From contig NZ_VEWL01000019.1 in the NCBI RefSeq assembly GCF_006376685.1, positions 1-63,990 on the forward strand: a DNA stretch of 63,990 nt. Reading direction: 5' to 3'. Both the position numbers and the translations under genes were made by a program. Below are positions 10,201 to 19,823 of this stretch, piece by piece; within the stretch, counting starts at the first letter, position 1; every line of letters begins with the position of its first letter. Origin of the DNA: Ochrobactrum teleogrylli (GTDB lineage Bacteria; Pseudomonadota; Alphaproteobacteria; Rhizobiales; Rhizobiaceae). Below the pieces are notes generated by a model. That model saw only the letters and a list, made by a program, of their open reading frames with translations, was not told where the DNA came from and did not search any database.

Positions 10201-10830
10201 CTAGCAAAAACCTGCCTGCTTGAGCAATTGATAAGCCTGAATGACATCGCGGAATCTCTCTTCAGAACCGCGGTCACCACCATTCGCATCGGGATGGTGC
10301 TGTTTTACCAGCTCTTTATAGCGCGCCTTGATTTTATCGCTAGTCGAATTCGGTTCAAGTCCGAGTGTAGCGAGCGCTTTGATTTCCAGCGTGCGCGGCT
10401 TGCGCTTGGCTGTTGCCCCCGGCTCCTGCCCTTTTGCTTCCTTCACGAAATTGAACGGATCGCGGATACGATTGTGATAGGAAGCCGAGCCGGAACGCAT
10501 CTTGGCCATGTCGGGGGAAGTGCGCGCCTTGGCCGTGGAATTCGCCGTCGTGGACCAGGTTGGACGATGGCCAGTGACCGCATCCTTCTGGAATTTGGCG
10601 ATATCTCCATCGGCAAGACCGGAGAAATAGTTGAAATTCTTATTATATTCCCGCACGTGGTCTATGCAGAAGTGGAAATATTCCCCTTCGCGCATGCGTC
10701 CGACCGGCGCGCGATGCGTGCCGGGCTTGTCACAACCGTCCCACTGGCAGCAAGGGCCGCTGGACTTGGCCTGCTGCGTCTTTTTCGGGCGGATGCGGAT
10801 ACTGTCGAAAAGTTTGGAGTTCGTGGTCAT
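10201..10830 (-). CDS. J-domain (DnaJ-like) protein
   Basis: A 209-residue protein with a J domain at its C-terminus (about the last 60 residues) that keeps the HPD motif in KQHHPDANGG, so it could stimulate a DnaK ATPase. The N-terminal half has a conserved Cys/His cluster (CCQWDGC followed by FHFCIDH) that could bind a metal. This reversed layout is typical of a DnaJ-like family found next to bolA and cobS in Brucella relatives, as I recall. The start is the ATG at 10830; the longer frame needs a TTG. Confidence 0.88.
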   Translation of the reverse strand: MTTNSKLFDSIRIRPKKTQQAKSSGPCCQWDGCDKPGTHRAPVGRMREGEYFHFCIDHVREYNKNFNYFSGLADGDIAKFQKDAVTGHRPTWSTTANSTAKARTSPDMAKMRSGSASYHNRIRDPFNFVKEAKGQEPGATAKRKPRTLEIKALATLGLEPNSTSDKIKARYKELVKQHHPDANGGDRGSEERFRDVIQAYQLLKQAGFC

Positions 10831-11018
10831 CGAATCAATTATGCGGATTAAGGGGTTGCTAAACAAGAATTGACATTTCGTCCGGTTGGGCTTTTGGCCA
10901 TTTCAACTGGGCGAAATTTTGAAGCGGATCTGGTTCCTGTGCGGATTTGCCCCACCTTGGGCCGTCGGGGCTTGAGTCTATATGAAGCACAGCGTGTATA
11001 TGGGGAGAACGAGCCCAA

Positions 11019-11333
11019 ATGTCCATTCACAATAGCAAACAAGACGTGATGGAAGCGAAGCTGACGGCAGCTTTTGCGCCAGAACGACTTGAAATCATTA
11101 ATGAAAGCCACCTTCACGCTGGCCATCATCATCACGACAGCGATCACCATGCCGCTTTTGACGGCTCCGGCGAGACGCATTTTCGCGTCCGGATCATCTC
11201 CGATGCCTTCACGGGCCTGAGTCGCGTTCAGCGCCATCGCGCCATCAACGAAGTCCTCAAGGACGAGCTGAACAACGGTGTTCATGCGCTGGCGCTTGAA
11301 CCTTCTGCCCCCGGCGAACCGACGCGCCGGTGA
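11019..11333 (+). CDS. BolA family protein
   Basis: A 104-residue BolA-like protein. These work with monothiol glutaredoxins in iron-sulfur cluster handling. The motif FRVRIISDAFTGLSRVQRHRAINEVL and the conserved terminal His of GVHALAL are present. An unusual His-rich loop (HLHAGHHHHDSDHH, about residues 31-44) precedes it and may bind metal. It is divergent from the J-domain gene across 188 bp and convergent with the CorC-type transporter gene. Confidence 0.93.
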   Translation: MSIHNSKQDVMEAKLTAAFAPERLEIINESHLHAGHHHHDSDHHAAFDGSGETHFRVRIISDAFTGLSRVQRHRAINEVLKDELNNGVHALALEPSAPGEPTRR

Positions 11334-11341
11334 TCCCCTAT

Positions 11342-12655
11342 TTAGGTACGCTGCGGCAGAACGCCAACGGCCACGACCGGCTTTCCATCGGCATCCAGCG
11401 TCACGATACGCAGACGAGTCAGGCGGTTCTTCTCCTTTTTCAACACGGAGAACCGCTTGCCATGAAAGGTGAAAGCCTGTTTCACTTCCGGGATTGACTG
11501 GGTTTCATGAATGACCAGCCCTGCAATCGTCGTCGCTTCCTCGTCGGGCAGCGACCAGTCGAGCGCGCGGTTCAGATCGCGAATCGGCAGTGATCCGTCG
11601 ACAATGACCGAACCGTCCGGTTGCAGCCGCACGCCCTGCATGTCGATATCGTGCTCATCGGCAATATCGCCGACAATTTCCTCCAGAATATCTTCCAGCG
11701 TCACCAGACCCTGCACGTCGCCATATTCGTCCACGACGATGGCGATATGCGCCTTGCGGCGCAAAAACGCATTCAGCTGATCCTGCAAGGTCGTGGTATC
11801 CGGCACGAACCACGGCTTGCTCGCCACTTTCATGATGTCGATGCGGGTAAAATCATTATCGACATCATAGAGCGCCCGTACCAGATCCTTGGTGTGAATG
11901 ATGCCGACAATATTGTCGATATCGTTGCGCCAGACCGGCATGCGCGTGTGCGGGCTTGCCAGAATATCACCGACGATCTGCTCGGCGGGGGCGTCGGCAT
12001 TGATCGTTCCCATCGCGGTGCGATGCACCATGATGTCGCTGACTTCCAGCTCCTTGAGATCGAGAAGACCTCCCAACTGGTCGCGATCTTCCTTGATCAC
12101 CGAACCGTCACGATGCAGCACAGCGACGGCGCCGCGTATCTCCTCGGACGCTGAGAGCATCGAACGCCCTGCCGCCAGATTGATGCCGAACAGCCGCAAG
12201 ATGACGCGCACGATCCAGTTCACCACCGATGAAACCGGGCCGATGACCGTCACCACAAAGGATACGCTGCGCGCCACCGCCAGCGAAAAGCGGTCGGGCG
12301 CGGAAATGGCCCAGGATTTTGGCAGCACTTCCGCGAAGATCACCAGAATGATCGTCATGGCGATAGTGGCATAGGCCACACCGGCGTCACCGAAGAAGGT
12401 CAGGAAAATGCTGGTGGCAATCGAGGATGCGAGGATATTTGCGAGATTATTGCCAATCAGCAGCGCGCCGATCAGCCGGTCGCGCCGGCTGATCAATTGC
12501 TGCACGACCTCGGCACGCTCGTCGCCCTGGTTTTCCAGCGAATGCATCCGCGCGCGGGACGCAGCCGTCAGCGCCGTTTCGGAACCGGAGAAAAAGGCGG
12601 ATAGAATGACACAAAGCAGGATGATCCCGCACATGATCCAGAGTTCGAAAACCAT
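11342..12655 (-). CDS. HlyC/CorC (CNNM) family membrane protein with CBS domains
   Basis: A 437-residue inner-membrane protein with a CNNM transmembrane domain (about residues 1-180, opening LSAFFSGSETALTAASR), a CBS-domain pair (about 190-330, with DEYGDVQGLVTLEDILEEIVGDI) and a C-terminal CorC/HlyC domain. The family is linked to Mg and Co export; older annotations call it hemolysin. It is downstream of aroB on the same strand, 48 bp away, and may be co-transcribed with aroK-aroB. Confidence 0.93.
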   Translation of the reverse strand: MVFELWIMCGIILLCVILSAFFSGSETALTAASRARMHSLENQGDERAEVVQQLISRRDRLIGALLIGNNLANILASSIATSIFLTFFGDAGVAYATIAMTIILVIFAEVLPKSWAISAPDRFSLAVARSVSFVVTVIGPVSSVVNWIVRVILRLFGINLAAGRSMLSASEEIRGAVAVLHRDGSVIKEDRDQLGGLLDLKELEVSDIMVHRTAMGTINADAPAEQIVGDILASPHTRMPVWRNDIDNIVGIIHTKDLVRALYDVDNDFTRIDIMKVASKPWFVPDTTTLQDQLNAFLRRKAHIAIVVDEYGDVQGLVTLEDILEEIVGDIADEHDIDMQGVRLQPDGSVIVDGSLPIRDLNRALDWSLPDEEATTIAGLVIHETQSIPEVKQAFTFHGKRFSVLKKEKNRLTRLRIVTLDADGKPVVAVGVLPQRT

Positions 12656-12703
12656 TCCGTCGATCTCCTTTTCCGTCCGCGCCGACCGGTTGCGCTATGA
12701 AAT

Positions 12704-13840
12704 TTATGCGTCCGCGAGACGTTCCTTCAAAAACTCAAGCACGGCGGCGGGCGGCACATCCTTGGCGATGAAAGACTGGCCGATCCCGTGGGTGAGGATG
12801 AAGGTGAGCGCGCCGCGCGCCACTTTCTTGTCCTGCGCGATATAGTCCATCAGCTTTTCCGCAGGCGGCAGACCGCCCGGCACCTCGTCAAGCGACGTCG
12901 GCAGGCCAACAGCCTTCAGATGCGCCTCGACCCGTTCCGCTGCTTCCACACCGGCCAGATTCATCTTGACCGAAAAACGATGCGCCAGCGCCATGCCGAT
13001 GGCGACACCCTCGCCATGCACCAGACGGCTCGAATCATAGCCCGTCGCCGTTTCCAGCGCGTGTCCGAATGTATGGCCGAGATTAAGCAGCGCCCGGTCA
13101 CCGGTTTCGCGCTCGTCGCGCGCCACCACGGCGGCCTTGGAACGGCAGGATTCGGCAATCGCTTGCGCTCGCGCCGTGCCACCGGCAAAGACTTCCTGCC
13201 AGTTTTTCTCCAGCCAGGCGAAGAAATCCGGGCGGTCGATGAGGCCATATTTGGCAACTTCCGCATAACCGGCTCGGAATTCACGCGGGCTCAGCGTGTC
13301 CAGCACATCCGTGTCGGCCAGCACCAGCTGCGGCTGGTAGAAAACACCGACGAGATTCTTGCCATAGGCAGTGTTGATGCCCGTCTTGCCGCCAACCGAC
13401 GAATCCACCTGCGCCAGAAGCGAGGTCGGCATCTGCACGAAATTCATGCCGCGCCGCACAATCCCGGCCACAAAGCCGGACAGATCGCCCACCACGCCGC
13501 CGCCGAAAGCCACCAGCGCATCGCCGCGCTCCAGCCGGGCCGCCAAAATGGCATTGGTGACGGTTTCAAGCGTCGCGAAGGACTTGGATTTTTCGCCCGG
13601 CGCCACAATGACCGGCGTGGCTTCGATACCGGCATTGCCAAAGCTTGTCCGCAGCCGTTCAAGATGCACCCTGGCGACATTTTCATCGGTGACGATGGCA
13701 ACGCGCGCGCCCTTCAGGCGCTTGGCAACTTCCGCGCCCGCACGGTCAACGAGGTCCTTGCCGATCAGGATATCGTAAGAGCGCTCTCCCAGCGAAACCG
13801 GCACGGTAACACTGTCATGTGCGGACGAAGGCGCATTCAT
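12704..13840 (-). CDS. aroB: 3-dehydroquinate synthase
   Basis: 378 residues. It converts DAHP to 3-dehydroquinate, step two of the shikimate pathway. It has the NAD-binding [11 protein letters not shown] segment, [19 protein letters not shown] and the metal-ligand [17 protein letters not shown] precedes the ATG. It starts 1 nt after the aroK stop, giving the usual aroK-aroB pair. Confidence 0.97.
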   Translation of the reverse strand: MNAPSSAHDSVTVPVSLGERSYDILIGKDLVDRAGAEVAKRLKGARVAIVTDENVARVHLERLRTSFGNAGIEATPVIVAPGEKSKSFATLETVTNAILAARLERGDALVAFGGGVVGDLSGFVAGIVRRGMNFVQMPTSLLAQVDSSVGGKTGINTAYGKNLVGVFYQPQLVLADTDVLDTLSPREFRAGYAEVAKYGLIDRPDFFAWLEKNWQEVFAGGTARAQAIAESCRSKAAVVARDERETGDRALLNLGHTFGHALETATGYDSSRLVHGEGVAIGMALAHRFSVKMNLAGVEAAERVEAHLKAVGLPTSLDEVPGGLPPAEKLMDYIAQDKKVARGALTFILTHGIGQSFIAKDVPPAAVLEFLKERLADA

Positions 13841-13841
13841 T

Positions 13842-14486
13842 CTATTCTCCAGTCGATTTTTCCAGATGCCGTTTTTCCAGATGCTGGGCGAGAACCTCGA
13901 TCAGCTCGTCGGCGATGATTTCTTTCTTCTCTTCGCGCGTCATCATGTGCAGATCGGCAAGCGCATAAACCGGATAGCGCTCATTCATCAGTTTCTGCAT
14001 GACGGCACGCGGATCGCTGTTGCGAAGAAGCGGCCGGTTCTGGCGGCGGGAAACCCTGTCCATCAGCACATTGATATCGGCATTGAGCCAGATGGAAACA
14101 CCCGCAGCGCCTATGGCCGTGCGCGTTTCGGCATTCATGTAAGCGCCGCCGCCCGTGGCAAGCACCATCGGGCCGTCATCGAGAAGACGCAGGATCACCC
14201 GGCGTTCAAGGTCGCGGAATTCAACCTCGCCATAGGCTTCGAACAGTTCGGGGATCGTCATGCGCGAGACAGCTTCGATCTCCGTATCGGCATCGCGGAA
14301 AGGCAGGCCGAGCATCGAAGCCATTTTGCGGCCAATGGTGGACTTGCCAGCGCCCATCAGGCCGACCAGCACCAGAACCTTCGTACCGAGCAGACCACGG
14401 ATGGCGTCGGCTCGCCCGTGGAGCCCCGCCTTCTCATGCAGCCCAGCCTTTTCATGTGAATTGGCTTGTTTTTCTATACTGCTCAT
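13842..14486 (-). CDS. aroK: Shikimate kinase
   Basis: It phosphorylates shikimate. Walker [12 protein letters not shown], the substrate segment FRDADTEIE and GGGAYM are all present. The start is uncertain: the ATG at 14486 (214 residues) has GAGG just upstream, while 14495 and 14546 are also open. The N-terminus is about 30 residues longer than the E. coli enzyme and contains a short duplicated unit, [13 protein letters not shown], encoded by an imperfect 18-bp tandem repeat around 14420-14457. Operon with aroB. Confidence 0.95.
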   Translation of the reverse strand: MSSIEKQANSHEKAGLHEKAGLHGRADAIRGLLGTKVLVLVGLMGAGKSTIGRKMASMLGLPFRDADTEIEAVSRMTIPELFEAYGEVEFRDLERRVILRLLDDGPMVLATGGGAYMNAETRTAIGAAGVSIWLNADINVLMDRVSRRQNRPLLRNSDPRAVMQKLMNERYPVYALADLHMMTREEKKEIIADELIEVLAQHLEKRHLEKSTGE

Positions 14487-14632
14487 CAACCTCATCCATT
14501 TGGGATGGTTCCACATGAAAAACCGGGCGGCGTCAATTGCTTTCATGGAATCTGAAAGGAGGAATGGCGGCTTTTTGCAGCGACGCCACCGACATTCTTG
14601 CTTTCACCGCAATGCCGCATCATAAACGACAG

Positions 14633-14860
14633 ATGCCTACGCTGACGCGCCTCATCGCTTTCGTCGTCCTGATCGCAGCCATTGTCTATGCTGCGATGTA
14701 TGCGCTTGCGAATTTCGTCGAGCCGCAGACCCAGGAAATGCGGGTGGAGATTCCAGCCTCCAAACTAAACCCAGTGCCGATTGCGCCACCACCTTCAAAT
14801 GCTGGAACCGCCGCAAGCGAGACGCCAGCTATTGAAACAACCACGCCTTCACAGGAATAA
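14633..14860 (+). CDS. Small single-pass membrane protein of unknown function
   Basis: A 75-residue protein with one transmembrane helix (about residues 5-27) and a Pro/Thr/Ala-rich tail. I recognise no family. It ends in a TAATG overlap with xerD, so the two are probably translated together. The ATG at 14612 is an alternative start. I judge it real from the coupling and the clean membrane segment. Confidence 0.65.
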   Translation: MPTLTRLIAFVVLIAAIVYAAMYALANFVEPQTQEMRVEIPASKLNPVPIAPPPSNAGTAASETPAIETTTPSQE

Positions 14861-15786
14861 TGATGCGCGCATCGCTGGCGATTGAAAATTTCCTTGAAAT
14901 GATGAGCGCTGAACGGGGCGCGGCAGGCAATACGCTCGAATCCTATGCGCGCGACCTCACCATGACCGCCGAAGCGCTGGCTGAGCGCGGCATCAATCTA
15001 GCGGAGGCTGAGGCCGATCACATTCGCTCGGTGCTTGACGGCATGGCGAGGGAAGGCTTTGCCGCGACATCGCAGGCGCGGCGGCTGTCCGCGCTGCGCC
15101 AGTTCTTCCGCTTTCTCTATGCGGAAGGCTTTCGGCAGGACGACCCCACCGGCGTCATCGATGCGCCGAAGAAGCAAAAGCCGCTGCCAAGAATCATGAG
15201 CGTCGATCAGGTCACCCGCCTTCTCGACCGGGCGGCGCTGGAAGCAGGCGAAGCGCAAGAACAAGGCGAGCGCATCAAGGCACTGCGGCTTCATGCGCTG
15301 ATTGAAACGCTTTATGCCACGGGCTTGCGTGTTTCGGAGCTGGTGGGCCTGCCGGTCCGCGTTGCGCGCACCGATCACCGTTTTTTGTTGGTGCGGGGTA
15401 AGGGCTCGAAAGATCGTATGGTGCCGCTGTCGACCAAGGCGCGGGATGCGTTGCAGACCTTTTTGGCCTTGCGCGATTCCCTGCCCGCCTGCGAAGAGAA
15501 CCCGTGGCTGTTTCCAGCCTTCTCCGAAAGCGGGCATCTGGCGCGACAGGTTTTTGCCCGCGAATTGAAGGGGTTGGCCGCCCGCGCCAATCTTTCCGCC
15601 GCCGCCATTTCACCCCATGTTCTGCGCCACGCCTTTGCCAGCCATCTTTTGCAGAACGGCGCTGACTTGCGCACGGTGCAGCAATTGCTCGGCCACGCCG
15701 ATATTTCGACCACGCAGATTTATACGCATGTGCTTGAGGAAAGACTGCATAAGCTCGTCAGTGAACATCATCCGCTTGCCGATTGA
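14860..15786 (+). CDS. xerD: Tyrosine recombinase XerD
   Basis: A 308-residue tyrosine recombinase that resolves chromosome dimers at dif with XerC. An N-terminal SAM-like domain (about residues 5-90) is followed by the catalytic domain with Arg157 (TGLRVSELV), [20 protein letters not shown] and the nucleophile Tyr288 (IYTHV). A second in-frame ATG follows directly. It overlaps the small membrane protein gene upstream by one base. The housekeeping context (next to accA and aroK) favours XerD over a phage or integron integrase. Confidence 0.93.
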   Translation: MMRASLAIENFLEMMSAERGAAGNTLESYARDLTMTAEALAERGINLAEAEADHIRSVLDGMAREGFAATSQARRLSALRQFFRFLYAEGFRQDDPTGVIDAPKKQKPLPRIMSVDQVTRLLDRAALEAGEAQEQGERIKALRLHALIETLYATGLRVSELVGLPVRVARTDHRFLLVRGKGSKDRMVPLSTKARDALQTFLALRDSLPACEENPWLFPAFSESGHLARQVFARELKGLAARANLSAAAISPHVLRHAFASHLLQNGADLRTVQQLLGHADISTTQIYTHVLEERLHKLVSEHHPLAD

Positions 15787-15919
15787 GCCTGCTCCGGTTA
15801 TGAGAAAAGCAAAATTTGCAAGTTGAGCCCGCAGTGAATATGTAAGGCGCCGTAAAACAGCCTTCTTCAGGCACGCTATTGCGGCGATCTCGTTGGAAAC
15901 GCACGAACAGTCAGGCCCG

Positions 15920-16873
15920 ATGTACAACTATCTCGATTTTGAAAAACCCGTCGCCGATCTCGAAGGCCAGATTCTTGAGCTGAAGAAGCTCGCGCAGGAA
16001 CAAGGCAGCGTTGAGATGAGCGACGAGATTCGCCGCCTCGAGAAGCGTTCGGCCGATGCGCTGAAAGATATCTACCGCAAGCTGACCCCGTGGCAGAAGG
16101 CGCAGATCGCCCGCCACCCGGATCGTCCGCATTGCCTGGAATATATCGACCGGCTGTTTACGGAATTCACGCCTCTGGCCGGTGATCGCCAGTTCGCCAA
16201 TGACGAAGCGCTGCAGGCTGGCTTTGCCCGTTTCAACGGACAGCCGGTCGCCATTCTCGGTCAGGAAAAGGGCTCGGACACCAAGACGCGCCTCAAGCAC
16301 AATTTTGGCTCGGCCCGCCCGGAAGGCTATCGCAAGGCCGTCCGCATCATGGAAATGGCCGACCGTTTTCAGCTGCCGCTGATCACGCTGGTTGATACGG
16401 CAGGCGCCTATCCGGGTGTCAGCGCCGAGGAACGCGGCCAGGCGGAAGCCATTGCGCGTTCCACCGCCGAATGCCTGCGTCTGCGCGTGCCGGTGGTCTC
16501 GATCATCATCGGCGAAGGCGGTTCGGGCGGTGCTATCGCGATTGCCGTCGCCAACCGCGTCTATATGCTCGAACATTCGATCTATTCGGTCATCTCGCCG
16601 GAAGGCGCGGCCTCGATCCTGTGGCACGATTCCACCCGCGCCAAGGATGCCGCCTCCAACATGCGCATCACCGCGCAGGATCTGTTCGATCTCAAGGTCA
16701 TCGACGGTATCATTCCTGAGCCGCTCGGCGGCGCGCATCGCGGCAAGGAAGCTGTCATCGATGCGGCGGGCGACATGATCACGGCATCGTTACGGTCGAT
16801 GAAGGATGTCGACGGCGAAACGCTGAAGCAGGAACGCCGTCAGAAATTCCTCCAGATCGGCCGTAATCTCTAA
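15920..16873 (+). CDS. accA: Acetyl-CoA carboxylase carboxyltransferase subunit alpha
   Basis: 317 residues. It is the alpha subunit of carboxyltransferase, which moves carboxyl from biotin to acetyl-CoA to start fatty-acid synthesis. The coiled N-terminus (LEGQILELKKLA) and the crotonase-like core with GEGGSGGAIAIAVANRVYMLEHS are typical. I chose MYNYLDFEKP at 15920; the frame extends to 15893 without a better signal. A 133-bp gap after xerD probably holds its promoter. Confidence 0.97.
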   Translation: MYNYLDFEKPVADLEGQILELKKLAQEQGSVEMSDEIRRLEKRSADALKDIYRKLTPWQKAQIARHPDRPHCLEYIDRLFTEFTPLAGDRQFANDEALQAGFARFNGQPVAILGQEKGSDTKTRLKHNFGSARPEGYRKAVRIMEMADRFQLPLITLVDTAGAYPGVSAEERGQAEAIARSTAECLRLRVPVVSIIIGEGGSGGAIAIAVANRVYMLEHSIYSVISPEGAASILWHDSTRAKDAASNMRITAQDLFDLKVIDGIIPEPLGGAHRGKEAVIDAAGDMITASLRSMKDVDGETLKQERRQKFLQIGRNL

Positions 16874-16901
16874 TAAAGCCCTGCCAGTTTTGGCATTTCT
16901 C

Positions 16902-16928
16902 ATCCGGGATGTTCTTCGCATCCCGGAT
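16902..16928. repeat. Inverted repeat after accA
   Basis: ATCCGGGAT and ATCCCGGAT form a perfect 9-bp stem around a 9-base loop. It lies 29 bp past the accA stop and may act as a terminator, but only a weak T tract follows. Confidence 0.5.
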
Positions 16929-17079
16929 TTGCATCTTCACGTCATTTCCGCCATATTGCCGTCGCGTTAATTTTTAGATATCCAGGCAAGGATTTGTAAA
17001 CGATACCGTAAGGTTTGGTTGTCAAAATCACCCTTGCAGGAAATCGTCTCTTGCACCGTTCTAACAGACTCGATGCGAT

Positions 17080-18327
17080 ATGAAGATCAGAACCGCAATA
17101 CTTGGAACCGTCATGGCAACCGCGCTTCTCGCGGGGTGTCAGGGCTCGTCCGTATCCGACCTGAGCTTGCGCGCTGAAAAGCCGCTTCCCGAGAAGATCG
17201 TCACCAAGATGAAGGCGAAGGGCATGACCCGCACCTCGCCGATTCTGGTCAGAATCTTCAAGGAAGAAGGCGTTCTCGAAGTTTGGAAGCAGAAGAATAA
17301 CGGCAAATACGACCAGATTGCCTCTTATGAAATCTGCAAATGGTCGGGCAAGCTCGGACCGAAATATATCGAGGGTGACCGTCAGGCTCCGGAAGGTTTC
17401 TACACCGTCCACCCGACGCAGATGAACCCGAAATCCAATTATTATCTCGCCTTCAACATCGGTTTTCCCAACGCTTATGACCGCGCCAACGGGCGCACGG
17501 GCCAGAACCTGATGGTGCACGGCGCATGCTCTTCGTCGGGCTGCTATTCGATGACCGACGAAAGCGTTTCTGAAATCTACGCCTTCGGACGCGACGCCTT
17601 CAAGGGCGGCCAGCGCGACTTCCAGATTCAGGCCTTCCCGTTCCGCATGACCAATGCCAACATGGCGCGCTACAAGAGCGACCCGAATTACGGCTTCTGG
17701 AAAATGCTGAAGCAGGGCTATGACGCCTTCGAAGTGACCAAGGTTCCGCCGAAGGTTGATGTTTGCGAGAAGCGCTACGTGTTCAACGTCGCTTCGCCAG
17801 ACGGAAAGCCACTCTCAGCAACGGATGCCTGCCCGCCGTCGGCCAACACCGACGCCATGTCGACGGCCTACGCATCTTATGAAAAGACCTTCCAGAGCGC
17901 CTTCAGCGCTTCTCAGAAAGCCCCTGCTCCGTCGATTCAGGGCCTGACCGAAGCCAAGCTCGTTTCGGCCTGGAGCGCTGCCCGCGCTCGCGGCGAAAAG
18001 GTAACCCGCGAACCGCCGTCGCTCACGCCATCATCGGCTGAAAAGGCTGGCGCACCGGATATTCGTCCTGCTACGCCTGCACTTGCGCAGCCAGTGAGCG
18101 CAATTGCCGCAACGGCTCCCGTTGCAGCTCCGGCCACGGCTCCGGTAGCCGCTCCGGTCACCGCCTCTGTGCCGACACCGCAGCAAAACCCCGCCCAGAG
18201 CCCCGCAATGCCTGCCGACGTTTCGCCAGTGACGACCGGCAGCACGGTTGCACAGAATATCGATCAGCCCGCACCTGTGGCTGCACCGGAAGCGAAAAAG
18301 CCATGGTGGAAGATCATCGGCAACTGA
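17080..18327 (+). CDS. L,D-transpeptidase family lipoprotein
   Basis: A 415-residue lipoprotein with lipobox LLAGC (Cys about residue 20) and a YkuD/YafK-type catalytic domain. The catalytic Cys155 sits in HGACSSSGCYSM. Such enzymes make or cut peptidoglycan links, or attach outer-membrane proteins to the wall, in the periplasm. The last 120 residues are low-complexity Ala/Pro/Val (repeats of the APVAAP type), probably a flexible wall-spanning tail. Its 3' end overlaps the TusA-like gene by 25 bp. Confidence 0.9.
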   Translation: MKIRTAILGTVMATALLAGCQGSSVSDLSLRAEKPLPEKIVTKMKAKGMTRTSPILVRIFKEEGVLEVWKQKNNGKYDQIASYEICKWSGKLGPKYIEGDRQAPEGFYTVHPTQMNPKSNYYLAFNIGFPNAYDRANGRTGQNLMVHGACSSSGCYSMTDESVSEIYAFGRDAFKGGQRDFQIQAFPFRMTNANMARYKSDPNYGFWKMLKQGYDAFEVTKVPPKVDVCEKRYVFNVASPDGKPLSATDACPPSANTDAMSTAYASYEKTFQSAFSASQKAPAPSIQGLTEAKLVSAWSAARARGEKVTREPPSLTPSSAEKAGAPDIRPATPALAQPVSAIAATAPVAAPATAPVAAPVTASVPTPQQNPAQSPAMPADVSPVTTGSTVAQNIDQPAPVAAPEAKKPWWKIIGN

Positions 18328-18563
18328 CCTCTACCGAGGCGCACATTCCCGTTTATGACCTGAGGGGGCTGAAATGCCCCCTTCCGGTTTTGAAGACCCG
18401 TCATCGTCTGGAGAAAATGCCAAGCGGCGCATATCTCTGGGTGGAGGCGACCGACCCGCTTTCCGGTATCGACCTGCCGCATTTCTGCGCGCAGGAAGGC
18501 CATGCGCTCATTGAACATGAGCGCAGCGAAACCGTGCAGCGTTTCCTGATCCGGAAAAAATAA
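18303..18563 (+). CDS. TusA-like sulfurtransferase
   Basis: An 86-residue SirA/TusA-fold protein with the active-site CPLPVLK (LRGLKCPLPVL). TusA-family proteins pass sulfur as persulfide, for example to tRNA thiolation or molybdenum cofactor synthesis. The start overlaps the end of the L,D-transpeptidase gene by 25 bp in another frame, suggesting translational coupling. A shorter start is not obvious. Its true partner is unknown. Confidence 0.88.
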   Translation: MVEDHRQLTSTEAHIPVYDLRGLKCPLPVLKTRHRLEKMPSGAYLWVEATDPLSGIDLPHFCAQEGHALIEHERSETVQRFLIRKK

Positions 18564-18566
18564 GAT

Positions 18567-19739
18567 TCAGTGCTTCGGTGAAAAGCCCGGGATTGCCAGC
18601 GGGTTTTCCATCAGCGCTGCGCGATCAGGCCGGTCGAGGCTTGGACGACCCAGAAATGCGTCGAACAGTTCCCGCACATAGCTTTCCGGCAGATCCTTGA
18701 CGATCATCACCAGAAGCGTCTGCTTCTCACCCTGCGGCCATTGCGGCAAGCGCGCTGGCGGATGGAAGATTTTCTGGACGCCATGGATCACCACCGGACG
18801 TTCCGGGTCTTCTGCGATCTGGACGATGCCTTTGACACGCAGCAGCTTCTCGCCATGCGTCGAGCGCAAGAGATCGAGGAACATATCGAAACTCGAGAGC
18901 GGAATGGGCGCATCATGCCGCAGCGAAAACGAGCGGATGGCATCGTCATGATGGTGGTGATGCGCATGATGATGATCGTGGTCGCAATTCGGGCCGCAAA
19001 CATGGTCATGATCGTGCCCGTGATCATGATGATGCGCATGGTCGTGATGATGATGGTCATCATGCTCATAGGCTTCCGCCTTGAGCCAGCGCTGCACATC
19101 CGCCGTTTTGGTCTCGGGATTATATAATCCGCATTCGAACAAGGCCGCAAAGCCGGTACGCTGATCGCCTGCCGTCAGAATTTCCGCACCCGGATTGAGC
19201 GCCCGCAACCGTGTTTTCAACGCTGGCAAACCCGCCTGTGCTTCCGGCAGATCCGATTTGGTCAGGATGATGCGGTCGGCCATCGCCGCCTGCTTGACCG
19301 CTTCCTCGTGGTTGTCGAGTGTCGCCATGCCGTTCACGGCGTCAACGGTCGTCAGCACGCCATCAAGACGGAAGGCCTGCATCAGCACCGGATGCCCCAT
19401 GATCGAATGCAGCACCGGCGCCGGGTCGGCAAGACCGGTGGTTTCGATGATGACCCGCTTCAGCGCCTTGATGCGCCCGGTCTGCAAGCGGTCGATCAGA
19501 TCAGCCAGCGTATCGACCAGCTCGCCGCGCACCGTGCAGCAGAGGCAACCGTCGGAAAGCTCGATAACGCCTTCGCTCGCCTGCTCGACCAGCAGATGAT
19601 CGATACCCACCTCACCGAATTCGTTGATGATGACGGCGGTGTCGCTCAGGGCCGGGTCTTTCAGAAGCCGGTTGAGCAGCGTTGTCTTGCCGGAGCCCAG
19701 AAAGCCGGTCAACACGGAGACGGGAATAGGATTTGGCAT
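18567..19739 (-). CDS. CobW/ZNG family GTPase metallochaperone
   Basis: A 390-residue G3E GTPase with Walker A GFLGSGKTTLL, the metal-binding CLCC motif (GCLCCTVRGEL) and a C-terminal CobW domain. A long His/Asp-rich insert (about residues 230-270, including CGPNCDHDH) separates the two. Proteins of this kind deliver zinc or cobalt to client enzymes. The ATG at 19739 is chosen over the GTG at 19748. It is downstream of a D,D-carboxypeptidase gene (84-bp gap). I could not identify a clear Zur box upstream. Confidence 0.9.
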   Translation of the reverse strand: MPNPIPVSVLTGFLGSGKTTLLNRLLKDPALSDTAVIINEFGEVGIDHLLVEQASEGVIELSDGCLCCTVRGELVDTLADLIDRLQTGRIKALKRVIIETTGLADPAPVLHSIMGHPVLMQAFRLDGVLTTVDAVNGMATLDNHEEAVKQAAMADRIILTKSDLPEAQAGLPALKTRLRALNPGAEILTAGDQRTGFAALFECGLYNPETKTADVQRWLKAEAYEHDDHHHHDHAHHHDHGHDHDHVCGPNCDHDHHHAHHHHHDDAIRSFSLRHDAPIPLSSFDMFLDLLRSTHGEKLLRVKGIVQIAEDPERPVVIHGVQKIFHPPARLPQWPQGEKQTLLVMIVKDLPESYVRELFDAFLGRPSLDRPDRAALMENPLAIPGFSPKH

Positions 19740-19823
19740 GGCAAACACTTCACACTTTGAGGGCGCGACACTTCAGGAACACGACGGACAGAGTTGACCC
19801 TATCAACCCAATATTATGGTGGA

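Noticed and set aside
14860..15786. XerD as a phage or integron integrase
   Set aside because: It is flanked by accA and aroK and lacks nearby phage genes or attachment repeats.
17080..18327. Ala/Pro-rich repeats as a tandem DNA repeat or CRISPR-like array
   Set aside because: The repeats are irregular at DNA level and within one coding frame, typical of a low-complexity linker.
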